Below are positions 8,787-16,547 of a stretch of 64,000 nt of DNA, in pieces. This stretch comes from Palsa-506 sp963707065 (GTDB lineage Bacteria; Actinomycetota; Actinomycetes; Streptosporangiales; Streptosporangiaceae). The stretch's first letter is position 1. Each line of letters starts with the position of its first letter. The notes beneath the pieces are model-generated. The model made no database searches and had not been told where the DNA came from. It saw only the letters and a program-made list of their open reading frames with translations. The position numbers and the translations under genes were made by a program. The stretch covers positions 248,001-312,000 of the forward strand of contig CAVPPJ010000013.1 in NCBI GenBank assembly GCA_963707065.1. The letters run 5' to 3'.

Positions 8787-10202
8787 GTGACCGAGATCCA
8801 GGCCCGGGACTTGATCACCGCGCTGGACGACGCGCCGCTGAGCAGGTTTCATCTGCGGGCGGTGCTGGCGTCGGGGATGGGGTTCTTCACCGACGCCTAT
8901 GACCTGTTCGTCATCGGGATTGCCTCCGCGCTGATCACCAAGGACTGGAACCTGAGTTCGGGCAGGCTCGCCCTGCTTAACTCCACGATGCTGTTTGCCG
9001 CGTTCATCGGCGCGTTCGTGTTCGGCCGCTTCGCCGACGTGATCGGCCGCAAGCGCGTGTACTGGATAGTCGCCGCGATTATGATCGCTGGCGCGCTGGG
9101 GTCGGCGCTAGCACCCTCCTACTGGGTGCTGATCGGGTTCCGCTTCGTGCTCGGCTTCGGTGTCGGCGGTGACTACCCGGTCAGTGCCGTGATGGTCAGC
9201 GAGTACGCCAACCGCAAGGATCGCGGCAAGCTGGTCGGGATGGTGTTCGGAACCCAGGCGCTCGGGCTCATCGTCGGGCCGCTGATCGCGCTGGCCCTGC
9301 TCGGTGGCGGGGCCAGTACCGATACGGCGTGGCGAGTCCTGCTCGGCCTGGGCGCGGTGCCCGCCGCCGCGGTGATCTACCTGCGCTGCCGGATGCCGGA
9401 GTCGCCGCGCTACCAGGTCCAGGTGCAGGGAAGAGCGAAGCAGGCGGCGAGCCGGATAGCCGATTTCACCGACGGGCAGGTCAGCGGGAACGGGTCGGGC
9501 GCGCCCCGGCAGGAGATGGGGCTGCGGGAGTTCCTCACCGATCGCCGGTGGCTGATCACGCTGGCCGGGACGGCTGGCTGCTGGTTCCTGCTCGACTACG
9601 CCTATTACGGGAACACGATCTCCACTCCGCAGATCCTCGGCCTGATCTCGCCGAATGCCTCGACCATGACGAAGATCGCCCTGCAGCTGGCGATCTTCGT
9701 GGTGGCGGCGGTCCCGGGCTACGTGCTGGCGATCGCCCGGCTGGACAAGATCGGGCACCGGCGGCTGCAGCTGACCGGGTTCGCGATGATGGCGCTCTGC
9801 TTCCTGATCATCGCGGTGATACCCGGCATGACCACCGCAGTCGTCCCGTTCCTGCTGGTCTACGGGGTGAGCTATTTCTTTACCGAGTTCGGCCCGAACA
9901 TGACCACCTTCGTGATGCCCAGCGAGCTGTACCCGGTTTCCATGCGCACGACCGGGCACGGGATCTCCGCAGGCGTCGGCAAACTCGGCGCGTTCATCGG
10001 CGTCTTCCTGTTCCCGCTGCTGCAGACCTCGCTGGGCCTGCGTGGCACCCTGCTGCTCACCGCCGGGGTGGCGGTGGCCGGGCTCGCGCTCACCCTGGTC
10101 CTGCCCGAGCCCGCCGGGCGCAGCCTGGAAGACATGGCCACCCGCACCAGCCACACCGGTACCCAGCCGCTGCCGGTTATCAATCAGGCATCAACACCTT
10201 GA
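8787..10202 (+). CDS. MFS transporter, phosphate:H+ symporter (PHS) type
   Basis: This is a 471-residue major facilitator with about 12 transmembrane helices. The N-terminal GMGFFTDAYDLFVIG motif after a short cytoplasmic segment is characteristic of the PHS subfamily (TC 2.A.1.9). So are the loop 2-3 sequence GRFADVIGRKRVY and the GFGVGGDYPVSAVMVSEYANR stretch in two parts. Family members import inorganic phosphate or phosphorylated or other organic acids with protons; the substrate here is not determined. I choose the GTG at 8787 because AGGGGA lies about 6 nt upstream and the longer frame (from 8700) has non-coding character. No neighbour supports a specific pathway. Confidence 0.88.
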   Translation: MTEIQARDLITALDDAPLSRFHLRAVLASGMGFFTDAYDLFVIGIASALITKDWNLSSGRLALLNSTMLFAAFIGAFVFGRFADVIGRKRVYWIVAAIMIAGALGSALAPSYWVLIGFRFVLGFGVGGDYPVSAVMVSEYANRKDRGKLVGMVFGTQALGLIVGPLIALALLGGGASTDTAWRVLLGLGAVPAAAVIYLRCRMPESPRYQVQVQGRAKQAASRIADFTDGQVSGNGSGAPRQEMGLREFLTDRRWLITLAGTAGCWFLLDYAYYGNTISTPQILGLISPNASTMTKIALQLAIFVVAAVPGYVLAIARLDKIGHRRLQLTGFAMMALCFLIIAVIPGMTTAVVPFLLVYGVSYFFTEFGPNMTTFVMPSELYPVSMRTTGHGISAGVGKLGAFIGVFLFPLLQTSLGLRGTLLLTAGVAVAGLALTLVLPEPAGRSLEDMATRTSHTGTQPLPVINQASTP

Positions 10203-10474
10203 GTATCTTCCTCCCGGCCTGCGGATCAGCCAGTGGGACCATGGCCGGCGGGAACCTGCAGTAACCCGCATCCACTCATTGGCACAAAACAGAGGTGGCC
10301 GGTGGCTGAGCTCCCCGGATGCCCTAGCGCGTTCGACGTAACGGGACTGACCATAGTGCTGCTCGACCTGATGCTCGCGGGCCAGTTGGCACCGAAGTGT
10401 GCCGGAGCCTGCGCCACGCGTAGCATGGCCCGATAGCTGATATCTGGGACTGTGCGCAGTGCGGTACCTCGTTC

Positions 10475-11098
10475 GTGCCGCGCCGTGAGCACGCCCGGTT
10501 CTGCTCTGCTCGCTGCCGGGCCGCATGGAACCGCGAGCATACCGGCGATCTGACGACCGGGGCGAGCGCGCTGGTGTGGTCCATCACCGCGCTGAGCGAC
10601 ACGATAGAACGGCTCACCCGGATGCGGGCATGGGACAGGCCGCGGGCGTTCGCAGTGATCGGTGAGGCGGTGTGGTGGGTTACCATCGTCGACGCCACGC
10701 TGGTGCGCCATCACCCAGATGCCTACGACACCGTGATGACAGGACAGGCCCCGGCACAGCGCCAGCTGGTCGAGGCAACCCTGGCAGGACTGCGTTTCGT
10801 GCGGAACCGGATCGGCGACGAAGCCGATCTTGCTGAGTTCATCGAGCCCGGTGACGCCGGTCCGGGCGCAGGCCAACGGCGTATCACGGGCTGGATATGG
10901 AAGCCGCTGCCGGAACCGGCGCTCGGGTCGCTTTCACCGCGCGGGCAGGCGTGGGAGATGACACGGTACCGGGCCTACCAGGCTCAGCTGGCGGGCCACA
11001 CCATCGGGGAGAGCTTCGGCCGGGCCGCAGAATTCCTCAAGCTGGCCGCCGCGAACACACCGGCCGTCACAGACACCAGCTTCCAGGCCCGACGCTGA
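10475..11098 (+). CDS. Conserved actinobacterial zinc-ribbon protein with broken 5' end
   Basis: The 207-residue frame begins at GTG 10475, but in-frame sequence upstream (from 10439) encodes IWDCAQCGTSFVPRREH. That completes a zinc ribbon, CxxC ... FCSARC, continuing into RAAWNREH. No start codon exists in that frame between the stop at 10421 and 10475. An ATG at 10425 (ATGGCC) is one base out of frame and hits TAG after three codons. Inserting one base would give an intact N-terminus (M-A-x-I-A-D-I-W-D-C). So the gene is either frameshifted by a one-base deletion or misread there. The rest is a helical domain with conserved Trp/His (EAVWWVTIVDATLV). Function unknown; the ribbon suggests nucleic-acid binding. 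It is convergent with the phosphoesterase gene. Confidence 0.6.
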   Translation: MPRREHARFCSARCRAAWNREHTGDLTTGASALVWSITALSDTIERLTRMRAWDRPRAFAVIGEAVWWVTIVDATLVRHHPDAYDTVMTGQAPAQRQLVEATLAGLRFVRNRIGDEADLAEFIEPGDAGPGAGQRRITGWIWKPLPEPALGSLSPRGQAWEMTRYRAYQAQLAGHTIGESFGRAAEFLKLAAANTPAVTDTSFQARR

Positions 11099-11172
11099 AA
11101 GCGCTGTCCCTTAGCCGCAGGAAACTGCCTTACCGAACCGCCGGCATCTTGCGCACGTCAGAACCTGGGCGG

Positions 11173-11222
11173 CGAGGTGGCAGCCCTGGATGAATCACTG
11201 CTTGGCCAGGGCTGCCACCTCG
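11173..11222. terminator. Perfect 17-bp inverted repeat between convergent genes
   Basis: CGAGGTGGCAGCCCTGG (11173-11189) pairs exactly with 11206-11222 around a 16-nt loop. It sits between the 3' ends of the zinc-ribbon gene (+) and the phosphoesterase gene (-), so it is a likely bidirectional terminator. Confidence 0.8.
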
Positions 11223-11228
11223 TCTGGC

Positions 11229-12374
11229 CTAGTGGAGCAGCGGGCTGAGCGACCTCACCTGGACATTGTCGCCAGCGTCGCCCAGCAGTGGGAGGCCGAA
11301 GTTCTGCTCGATGGTCCGCAGCAGCGAGTAGTGGCCGGCGAAGCCGGAGTCGACGCGATGCCCGACGCCGCTTGCTACCACGATCATCGGAACGTGGCCA
11401 CCGCCGTACACGGTGCCGCCGAACAGGTCGCCGCCGCCGCCGCTGGTGGGATCGGCGGGGGTCGCGGGCAGGATCGGGGAGTCAGGCCCGGGCCGGATAT
11501 CGGTTGGCCCGAACGGGCTCTGGTCCTCGAAACCGCCCTCATCCCAGGTGATGAAGATGGCCGAATGGCTGGTCCAGGCGCTGCTGTGGGTGATGCGCCC
11601 CACCCAGGTGCGCAGGAAGTTGTCGCCATCCTTGTACAGCGCGGCCTGCAAGGGGTCGGTCGGTGAGTTGGGGAACGGGCAGGCGGCCGCGCCACCGTGC
11701 ATGTCGTTGCAGATGTTCGGGCTGATCCAGACGAAATGCGGCACCTTGCCGGCGGACAGATCGGTGCGCAGTTGCGTCAGCGGAACGACGTTGTCGGCCC
11801 GGGCCGGGTTCTGGTAGACGTCGGGGTATATCAGGAACGGGTCGTGCTTGCGCACATACAGCCCATCCGGGGTGGTATCCACCAGGTCACCGGGGAAGGG
11901 CAGCGACTCCATGTACGCCTTCCAGCTCACATGCGCGGCCTCGAACTGATCGACCAGGTTCTCATGATCGAACAACGGGGCCTGGCTGGTGTCGTCGCTG
12001 TTAGACCCCCAGGTCTGCCCGCTGGTAGCGGCAATGTAATTGGGCAGGCTGTCATGGGTGACACCGAAGTAGTGGTTCGCCAGCCCAGCGGTTGCCGCCA
12101 GGTGCCGGATGTAGCGCGTGTTCGGGTTGCTCGGCGAGAGAAGGTCGTTATATGACGTGTTCTCCATCATGATCACGAACACGTGATCCAGGTGCGACCG
12201 GCCCCATGAAGAACTCACAGCCTGGCCACTCTGGCTGGAACTCCCCGACTGGGCGCTCACCGCGATCGGCCCGACCACCGCGCCGACCAGAAATGCCGCT
12301 GATACGGCCGCGGCCCAGGCCGGGAACCGAAACACGCGCCGAGCCGAAGACCATGACCATTTCCGTCGCGTCAC
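11229..12374 (-). CDS. Secreted phosphoesterase (phospholipase C/acid phosphatase family, PF04185)
   Basis: The GTG at 12374 is chosen because AGGAGG lies 6 nt upstream and the resulting N-terminus is a signal peptide: basic VTRRKWSWSSARR, then a hydrophobic core (WAAAVSAAFLVGAVVG) and an AxA-like end before SGSSS. The mature part starts the phosphoesterase domain with HVFVIMMENTSYNDLL, which supplies the metal-binding Glu-Asn pair. It also has THDSLPNYIAATSG and the C-terminal ITWDEGGF motif with an Asp/Glu metal site. Family members hydrolyse phosphate monoesters or phospholipids outside the cell. The enzyme is 381 residues, shorter than the full phospholipases C (~500-700), so an acid-phosphatase-like activity is more likely. 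Confidence 0.85.
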   Translation of the reverse strand: MTRRKWSWSSARRVFRFPAWAAAVSAAFLVGAVVGPIAVSAQSGSSSQSGQAVSSSWGRSHLDHVFVIMMENTSYNDLLSPSNPNTRYIRHLAATAGLANHYFGVTHDSLPNYIAATSGQTWGSNSDDTSQAPLFDHENLVDQFEAAHVSWKAYMESLPFPGDLVDTTPDGLYVRKHDPFLIYPDVYQNPARADNVVPLTQLRTDLSAGKVPHFVWISPNICNDMHGGAAACPFPNSPTDPLQAALYKDGDNFLRTWVGRITHSSAWTSHSAIFITWDEGGFEDQSPFGPTDIRPGPDSPILPATPADPTSGGGGDLFGGTVYGGGHVPMIVVASGVGHRVDSGFAGHYSLLRTIEQNFGLPLLGDAGDNVQVRSLSPLLH

Positions 12375-13051
12375 TGCGCACCTCCTCGTCACTGTGAACG
12401 CCGTGGAACCAGCGCTACCATGCGCCGGCGGATATCCGCGTAGACGCTGTAGTGACCAGACCACCGCTCTGCTGGGATGGGACCTGTTCGGCGACCAGCG
12501 CCGCACAAACGACGGCCAGCAAGACTCAGGACACGCTGTACGTGCCGCGGGAACGAACTCCTCTGCTCTAGTAGCGCGACAGTGCCGCAGGCCTGTCCCA
12601 TTCGCGTCAGTCTTGCCCCGCAAAACCACCAAGTCAACACCAAGCCCACGCAGTTCACGCGCGCCTGAGCGGCGGCCCAGGATGACCAGCAAGCCCACCC
12701 GTCACGCTCGGGCAACAGGACGGCACCAGGCAGCGCATGGTTTTCGATACCTCCCAGCGAGGCAACAGCCCCCAGCGAGGAGATCCTGCCGCCCGGGGCC
12801 ATGGCGTTCCCGCCTCGCAGCCGCCCGGTCCCCGGCGCTACACCCGGCGGCCACGTATGCCGGCGGCCGACTGCTGGTCACTGGCGTGGGGTGGCTGAGC
12901 GGCCGCGTGCGGCCCCAGGCCGGCGGGCCTCAAGCGTCAGCGATGCACTCGGATGATCTTTCGTGTGAGTGTTAACAGGGATAACGTTTGGCAAGTATGC
13001 CTTTGCGATCGTCAGCGGATGCCTGTTCGCCAGGGAGCCGCCATCAGCGGT
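12375..13051. other. 677-nt region without an intact gene; possible recombinase remnant
   Basis: No intact gene is seen. On the reverse strand, about 12690-12590, the frame reads LGRRSGARELRGLGVDLVVL. It resembles the dimer-helix region of serine recombinases (typical LGRS...ELRxLGVDLVVL), but it has no catalytic Ser domain and the frame continues into low-quality sequence. A direct repeat CCCAGCGAGG occurs twice near 12752-12779. The right end (12900-13050) shows no gene before the recX stop. Confidence 0.35.
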
Positions 13052-13678
13052 TCACCATTGCGTCGAGTGCGCGTCCGGTTCTGCTTCGGGCGGGTCATCG
13101 AGGTCAATCCCGGCCGCGGCCGGATCGAGGCCCTCCTGCTCAAGGGCTTCCCGCACGACGCGGTAGGCGATCGCCGGCGAGTATCCCTTCCTGGCCAGCA
13201 TGCCGGTGAGGCGCCGGATGCGCGCGGCCAGCGGCTGCCCTCTCGTGCCGGCCAGCCGCCGCGCCACGAGCCCGCGCGCGGTGGCGATCTCCTGCTGCGG
13301 GTCGAGCCCGCCGACGGCCGCCTTGACGTCGTCAGGGGGCACGCCCCGCTGCTTCAGCTCAGCTGCCAGTGCCCGGCGGGCCAGGCCCCGGCCGTGATGC
13401 CGGGACTCCACCCAGGCGGCCGCGAACGCGGCATCATCGATGAGCTTCACCGCACCGAACCGCTCAAGTACCGCTTCGGCGGCCTCCTCGGGTACTCCCC
13501 GCCGCCGCAGCGCGTCGGCGAGCTGTGCCCGGGTCCGCGGGGCGGCCGTCAGCATCCGCAGGCAGATCTGCCGTGCGGCCGCCTCCGGATCCCGTGCGGC
13601 CTCCGGATCCCGGGCGGCCGCCTCCGGATCTCCGCCGAGGCCGGGCCGGGCTGCTTGCTCGCTGCTACGACGCACCAC
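13052..13678 (-). CDS. recX: Regulatory protein RecX
   Basis: RecX binds and restrains RecA filaments. The protein is 208 residues with the three tandem three-helix repeats of the family: CLRMLTAAPRTRAQLADAL ... RFGAVKLIDDAAFAAAWV ... LARKGYSPAIAYRVVREAL. The N-terminal ~35 residues are a DPEAAARDPEAAR-type repeat, reflecting a GGATCCgggcggcc DNA repeat at 13585-13635. The start (GTG at 13678, or the next GTG at 13675) overlaps the end of recA, as usual for the recA-recX operon. In the shifted recA frame discussed under recA, the recA stop (13665) falls just inside recX. That is the normal arrangement. Confidence 0.9.
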   Translation of the reverse strand: MVRRSSEQAARPGLGGDPEAAARDPEAARDPEAAARQICLRMLTAAPRTRAQLADALRRRGVPEEAAEAVLERFGAVKLIDDAAFAAAWVESRHHGRGLARRALAAELKQRGVPPDDVKAAVGGLDPQQEIATARGLVARRLAGTRGQPLAARIRRLTGMLARKGYSPAIAYRVVREALEQEGLDPAAAGIDLDDPPEAEPDAHSTQW

Positions 13679-14802
13679 CGGCTCCGGCGGACTTGCCCAC
13701 GGGGATCCTGGGGACTACAGCAAGGTCCGGCCTGGCGTCCTGCGTCGGCGTCGGCGCTTGCGCCTGCGTCAGCATCGAGCCGCGGGCCGATGCCCATCTT
13801 CTCCTTGAGCTTCTTCTCGATCTCGTTGGCGAGGTCAGGGTTGTCGCGCAGGAAATTCCTGGCGTTCTCCTTGCCCTGGCCGAGCTGGTCGCCTTCGTAG
13901 GTGTACCAGGCACCGGCCTTGCGGACGATTGCCTGCTCCACGCCAAGGTCGATCAGGCTGCCCTCCCGGCTGATGCCGATGCCGTACAGGATGTCGAACT
14001 CGGCGACCTTGAAAGGCGGGCTGCACTTATTCTTGACGACTTTAACGCGGGTGCGGTTACCGACGGCGTCCGTGCCATCTTTAAGAGTCTCGATGCGCCG
14101 GATGTCCAGCCGGATAGACGCGTAGAACTTCAGCGCCTTACCGCCCGTGGTCGTCTCGGGCGACCCGAACATGACGCCTATCTTCTCCCGCAGCTGGTTA
14201 ATGAAGATCGCGGTGGTCTTGGTCTGGTTCAGCGCGCCCGCGATCTTGCGGAGTGCCTGGGACATGAGACGGGCCTGCAGCCCGACATGGCTGTCGCCCA
14301 TCTCGCCCTCGATTTCCGCCCGCGGCACGAGCGCGGCCACCGAGTCGATGACGATGACGTCGACGGCGCCGGAGCGGATCAGCATGTCGGCGATCTCCAG
14401 CGCCTGCTCGCCGGTGTCCGGCTGGGAGACGAGCAGCGCGTCGGTGTCCACGCCCAGCTTCTTCGCGTAATCGGGGTCCAGTGCGTGCTCGGCGTCGATG
14501 AAGGCGGCGATTCCGCCGGCCTTCTGCGCGTTCGCGACCGCGTGCAGGGCCAGGGATGTCTTGCCGCTGCTCTCCGGGCCGTAGATCTCGACGATCCGGC
14601 CGCGCGGCAGGCCGCCGATGCCCAGTGCGGCGTCGAGTGCGATGGATCCGGTGGGGATCACCTCGACCGGCGCCCGGGTGTCATCGCCGAGCCGCATGAT
14701 CGCGCCCCGGCCGAACTGCCGTTCGATCTGGGCGAGGGCGGAATCGAGGGACTTCTCCCTGTCGCCGCCTTTGCTGCTGGTCGCCCTGTCGTTCGGTGCC
14801 AT
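13549..14802 (-). CDS. recA: Recombinase RecA with an abnormal, probably frameshifted C-terminus
   Basis: RecA forms the ATP-dependent strand-exchange filament and triggers LexA self-cleavage. The start is ATG 14802 with GGGAG upstream. The core is complete: Walker A GPESSGKT, Walker B VIVIDSVAAL, L2 loop region and the MAW/NQLREKIG segments. No intein is present, unlike M. tuberculosis RecA. After the KLKEKMGIGPRLDADAGASADADAG stretch (a repetitive Asp/Ala tract), the frame runs ~65 residues further as a Cys/Arg-rich tail of atypical composition and overlaps recX by 130 nt (total 417 residues). One base over, the sequence reads DLAVVPRIPVGKSAGAGGAS and stops at 13665 with good codon bias. 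The natural protein is probably ~375 residues, ending there. Confidence 0.93.
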   Translation of the reverse strand: MAPNDRATSSKGGDREKSLDSALAQIERQFGRGAIMRLGDDTRAPVEVIPTGSIALDAALGIGGLPRGRIVEIYGPESSGKTSLALHAVANAQKAGGIAAFIDAEHALDPDYAKKLGVDTDALLVSQPDTGEQALEIADMLIRSGAVDVIVIDSVAALVPRAEIEGEMGDSHVGLQARLMSQALRKIAGALNQTKTTAIFINQLREKIGVMFGSPETTTGGKALKFYASIRLDIRRIETLKDGTDAVGNRTRVKVVKNKCSPPFKVAEFDILYGIGISREGSLIDLGVEQAIVRKAGAWYTYEGDQLGQGKENARNFLRDNPDLANEIEKKLKEKMGIGPRLDADAGASADADAGRQAGPCCSPQDPRGQVRRSRWCVVAASKQPGPASAEIRRRPPGIRRPHGIRRRPHGRSACGC

Positions 14803-14923
14803 GAGAACTCCCGTGGGAATCAGGGGCTTCCTGCCCTGCCGGCGCGTGCCGGCCGTGCTGGCGAGCCGTTCGTATGCCGCGCTTGCCGCGCTGCCGGGTT
14901 ACGTCGTTAACTTGTCGGCGCCG

Positions 14924-14946
14924 ACGCTATGCCCGGCCACTGACAA
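14924..14946 (-). promoter_or_regulatory. PafBC-dependent RecA-NDp-type promoter of recA
   Basis: On the recA strand the sequence is TTGTCAGTG-N8-TAGCGT. This matches the LexA-independent DNA-damage promoter motif TGTCRGTG-N8-TANNNT that PafBC activates in mycobacteria and that drives recA there. The -10-like TAGCGT ends 121 nt before the recA start codon, a reasonable leader length. The motif was read directly; its function follows from the mycobacterial work. Confidence 0.8.
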
Positions 14947-15035
14947 TCCGGCGCGGCCTGGTTCGCGCCGGCGCTCGCCCGCCCCGGCAAGGCAGCGGAC
15001 ACCGTCAGCGGACACCGTCAGCAGCGCTACTCTAG

Positions 15036-15051
15036 ACGAACAACTGTTCGA
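15036..15051. promoter_or_regulatory. LexA-binding SOS box upstream of recA
   Basis: On the recA strand this is TCGAACAGTTGTTCGT, matching the actinobacterial/Gram-positive SOS box TCGAAC-N4-GTTCGA at 11 of 12 defined positions. It lies about 235 nt upstream of recA and upstream of the PafBC-type promoter, so recA would have both LexA-repressed and LexA-independent damage induction. Confidence 0.8.
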
Positions 15052-15288
15052 CCATAAGCGCAACGCGCCGATACGCTCGAAAATCATGTGATCACGTCGG
15101 CCGGCCAGGGCGCCGGGGCAAAATGGGCCATCTCGGCAACCAGCTGGTACCCGCTGGCTGCCGCCCGACCGCACCTGGCCAGCGAGCCTGAGGTCTTAGT
15201 CGAGATCGAACGCGGCGTGAATTGCCGCGGTAAGGGCGGCTTCCTGAGCCGGCTCAGTGAGGTATAGCTCATCTATCTGAATATAATA
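15052..15288. other. Region between recA regulation and the mobile mystery module
   Basis: No complete gene is seen. The reverse strand reads YYIQIDELYLTEPAQEAALT...HAAFDLD with a stop at about 15195, which looks like the C-terminus of a protein. The frame is closed by a stop near 15306 with no start codon between, so it is at best a remnant of about 33 residues. On the forward strand a 59-codon frame (15088-15267) has no recognisable features. Confidence 0.35.
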
Positions 15289-15327
15289 CTGCGTTATAAC
15301 TCAGTTTTGACATACTCTATAATGCAG
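15289..15327 (+). promoter_or_regulatory. AT-rich promoter with inverted repeat for the mobile mystery operon
   Basis: CTGCGTTATAAC (15289-15300) faces CTCTATAATGCAG (15315-15327) as an imperfect inverted repeat. The right arm includes a perfect -10-like TATAAT (15318-15323), and TTGACA occurs at 15307-15312. The stretch 15275-15340 is strikingly AT-rich for this genome. An operator overlapping the promoter fits autoregulation by the HTH protein encoded immediately downstream (inference). Confidence 0.6.
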
Positions 15328-15388
15328 TTAAGTTCACTATGAGCTTCTCTTGCCGGGTGCTGAGGCTCACAACAGACGGGGTGGCCGT

Positions 15389-15859
15389 ATGCCCAGGGTC
15401 TCCAGCGACGTGTCGGCGCGCAGCCGGGAGCTGCTTGACGGCCACTTCGACGAGTGGCAGCCGCTGCGGGAACTCGCGCGCCCGCCGCGCGGCTGGATCC
15501 GGGCGGTCCGCGAGGCGCTGGGCATGAGCGCGGCGGCCGTTGCCGCCCGGCTGGGCACCACGGCCGGGGCGGTGACCAGGCTGGAGCAGTCAGAGGCGGC
15601 CGGCCGGGTGCGGCTGGACACGCTGCGCCGGGCCGCCGATGCGCTCGGCTGTGATCTTGTCTACCTGCTGGTACCGCGCCGCCCGCTGACCGCAGTGGTG
15701 CGCGAGCGGGCCAGGGAACTGGCGCGGGGGCAGCTCGCGGCGGTGGCGCAGACCATGCTGCTTGAGGACCAGTCAACCGACCAGGCCGCCGATCTGGAAG
15801 ATCAGCTCACCCAGCGGCTGATTGCCCGCGGCGGGCTGTGGAGCGGAACGGGCGAGTGA
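15389..15859 (+). CDS. Mobile mystery protein A (HTH, antitoxin-like)
   Basis: This 156-residue protein has the family pattern of mobile mystery protein A. It opens with a ~35-residue leader and PPRGWIRAVREALGMSAAAVAARLG. The Xre-type helix-turn-helix follows (TTAGAVTRLEQSEAAGRVRL), with the signature ALGCDLVYLLVPRRPL after it and a C-terminal helical region with ARELARGQLAAVAQTM. The family is defined by its pairing with mobile mystery protein B, often on mobile elements. It is thought to act as a DNA-binding repressor or antitoxin partner, not experimentally settled to my knowledge. The start ATG 15389 is preceded by GGGGTGG. Its stop overlaps the GTG of the next gene (GTGA, 4 nt), so the two are translationally coupled. 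Confidence 0.88.
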   Translation: MPRVSSDVSARSRELLDGHFDEWQPLRELARPPRGWIRAVREALGMSAAAVAARLGTTAGAVTRLEQSEAAGRVRLDTLRRAADALGCDLVYLLVPRRPLTAVVRERARELARGQLAAVAQTMLLEDQSTDQAADLEDQLTQRLIARGGLWSGTGE

Positions 15860-16464
15860 CTGACCTGGCCCGCGAGCCCGCCGGGGCCACCGCGCTCACC
15901 GAGGCGGAGCGCGAGGGACTGCTGCTGCCGGTGCTGACCAGGGCCGAGCTGAACCGCGCGGAGGCAGCGAACATCAGCGATGCGATGTCGTGGCTGTTCC
16001 TGTCTGGCCGCCGGCTCCGGCCGGAGTTAGTCACCGGCGAGGACTGGCTGGAGCGCCTGCACCGCCGGATGTACGGCCAGGTGTGGGCCTGGGCGGGCCA
16101 GTACAGGACGTCGGACCGGAACCTTGGCGTGCCTTACTGGCAGGTGCGCATGGACATGCGCGTGCTTCGCGACGACGCGCTGGCCTGGCTTGCCGACACC
16201 ACCAGTGCCCGCTACGGCGACGACGAGTGCGCGATCCGGTTCGGTTACCGGCTGGTGGTCATCCACCCGTTCCCCAACGGCAACGGCCGGTGGTCGCGGC
16301 TCGCCTCCGACGCGCTCATCGTGGCGCTCGGCGGCACCCGGTTCAGCTGGGGCGCTGCCGCGCTGACCGAGCCGGGCGCTACCCGCCGCGACTACATCAG
16401 CGCCCTGCAGGCCGCAGATTCCAGCGGGGACATCGGGCCGCTGATTGCCTTCGCGCGCCGGTAA
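15856..16464 (+). CDS. Mobile mystery protein B, Fic-domain AMP-transferase-like
   Basis: This 202-residue Fic/DOC-family protein has the full active-site motif HPFPNGNGRWSR (HPFx(N/D)GNGR), so it should be able to transfer AMP or another nucleotide moiety to a protein target. Flanking signatures match mobile mystery protein B: the start LTEAEREGLLLPVLTRAELNRAEA (in two halves), LHRRMYGQVWAWAGQYRTSDR, and the C-terminal RDYISALQAADSSGDIGPLI. The GTG at 15856 is used because it overlaps the upstream stop codon. I see no obvious (S/T)xxxE(G/N) inhibitory helix in it, so inhibition, if any, may come from protein A. The module lies between recA and DUF3046, genes that are adjacent in mycobacteria, which suggests an insertion. 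Confidence 0.9.
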   Translation: MTDLAREPAGATALTEAEREGLLLPVLTRAELNRAEAANISDAMSWLFLSGRRLRPELVTGEDWLERLHRRMYGQVWAWAGQYRTSDRNLGVPYWQVRMDMRVLRDDALAWLADTTSARYGDDECAIRFGYRLVVIHPFPNGNGRWSRLASDALIVALGGTRFSWGAAALTEPGATRRDYISALQAADSSGDIGPLIAFARR

Positions 16465-16547
16465 CGGGGCATTCTCGCCGTGCCTGGCGGGCATCACGGA
16501 CCGGGCGGCGGCGCTGGGAGCGCCTGCCGGCAGTGCGGCGAGCATGG

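Noticed and set aside
13549..14802. An intein in RecA, as in M. tuberculosis
   Set aside because: The RecA core is continuous from the start through the C-terminal domain; only the tail is abnormal.
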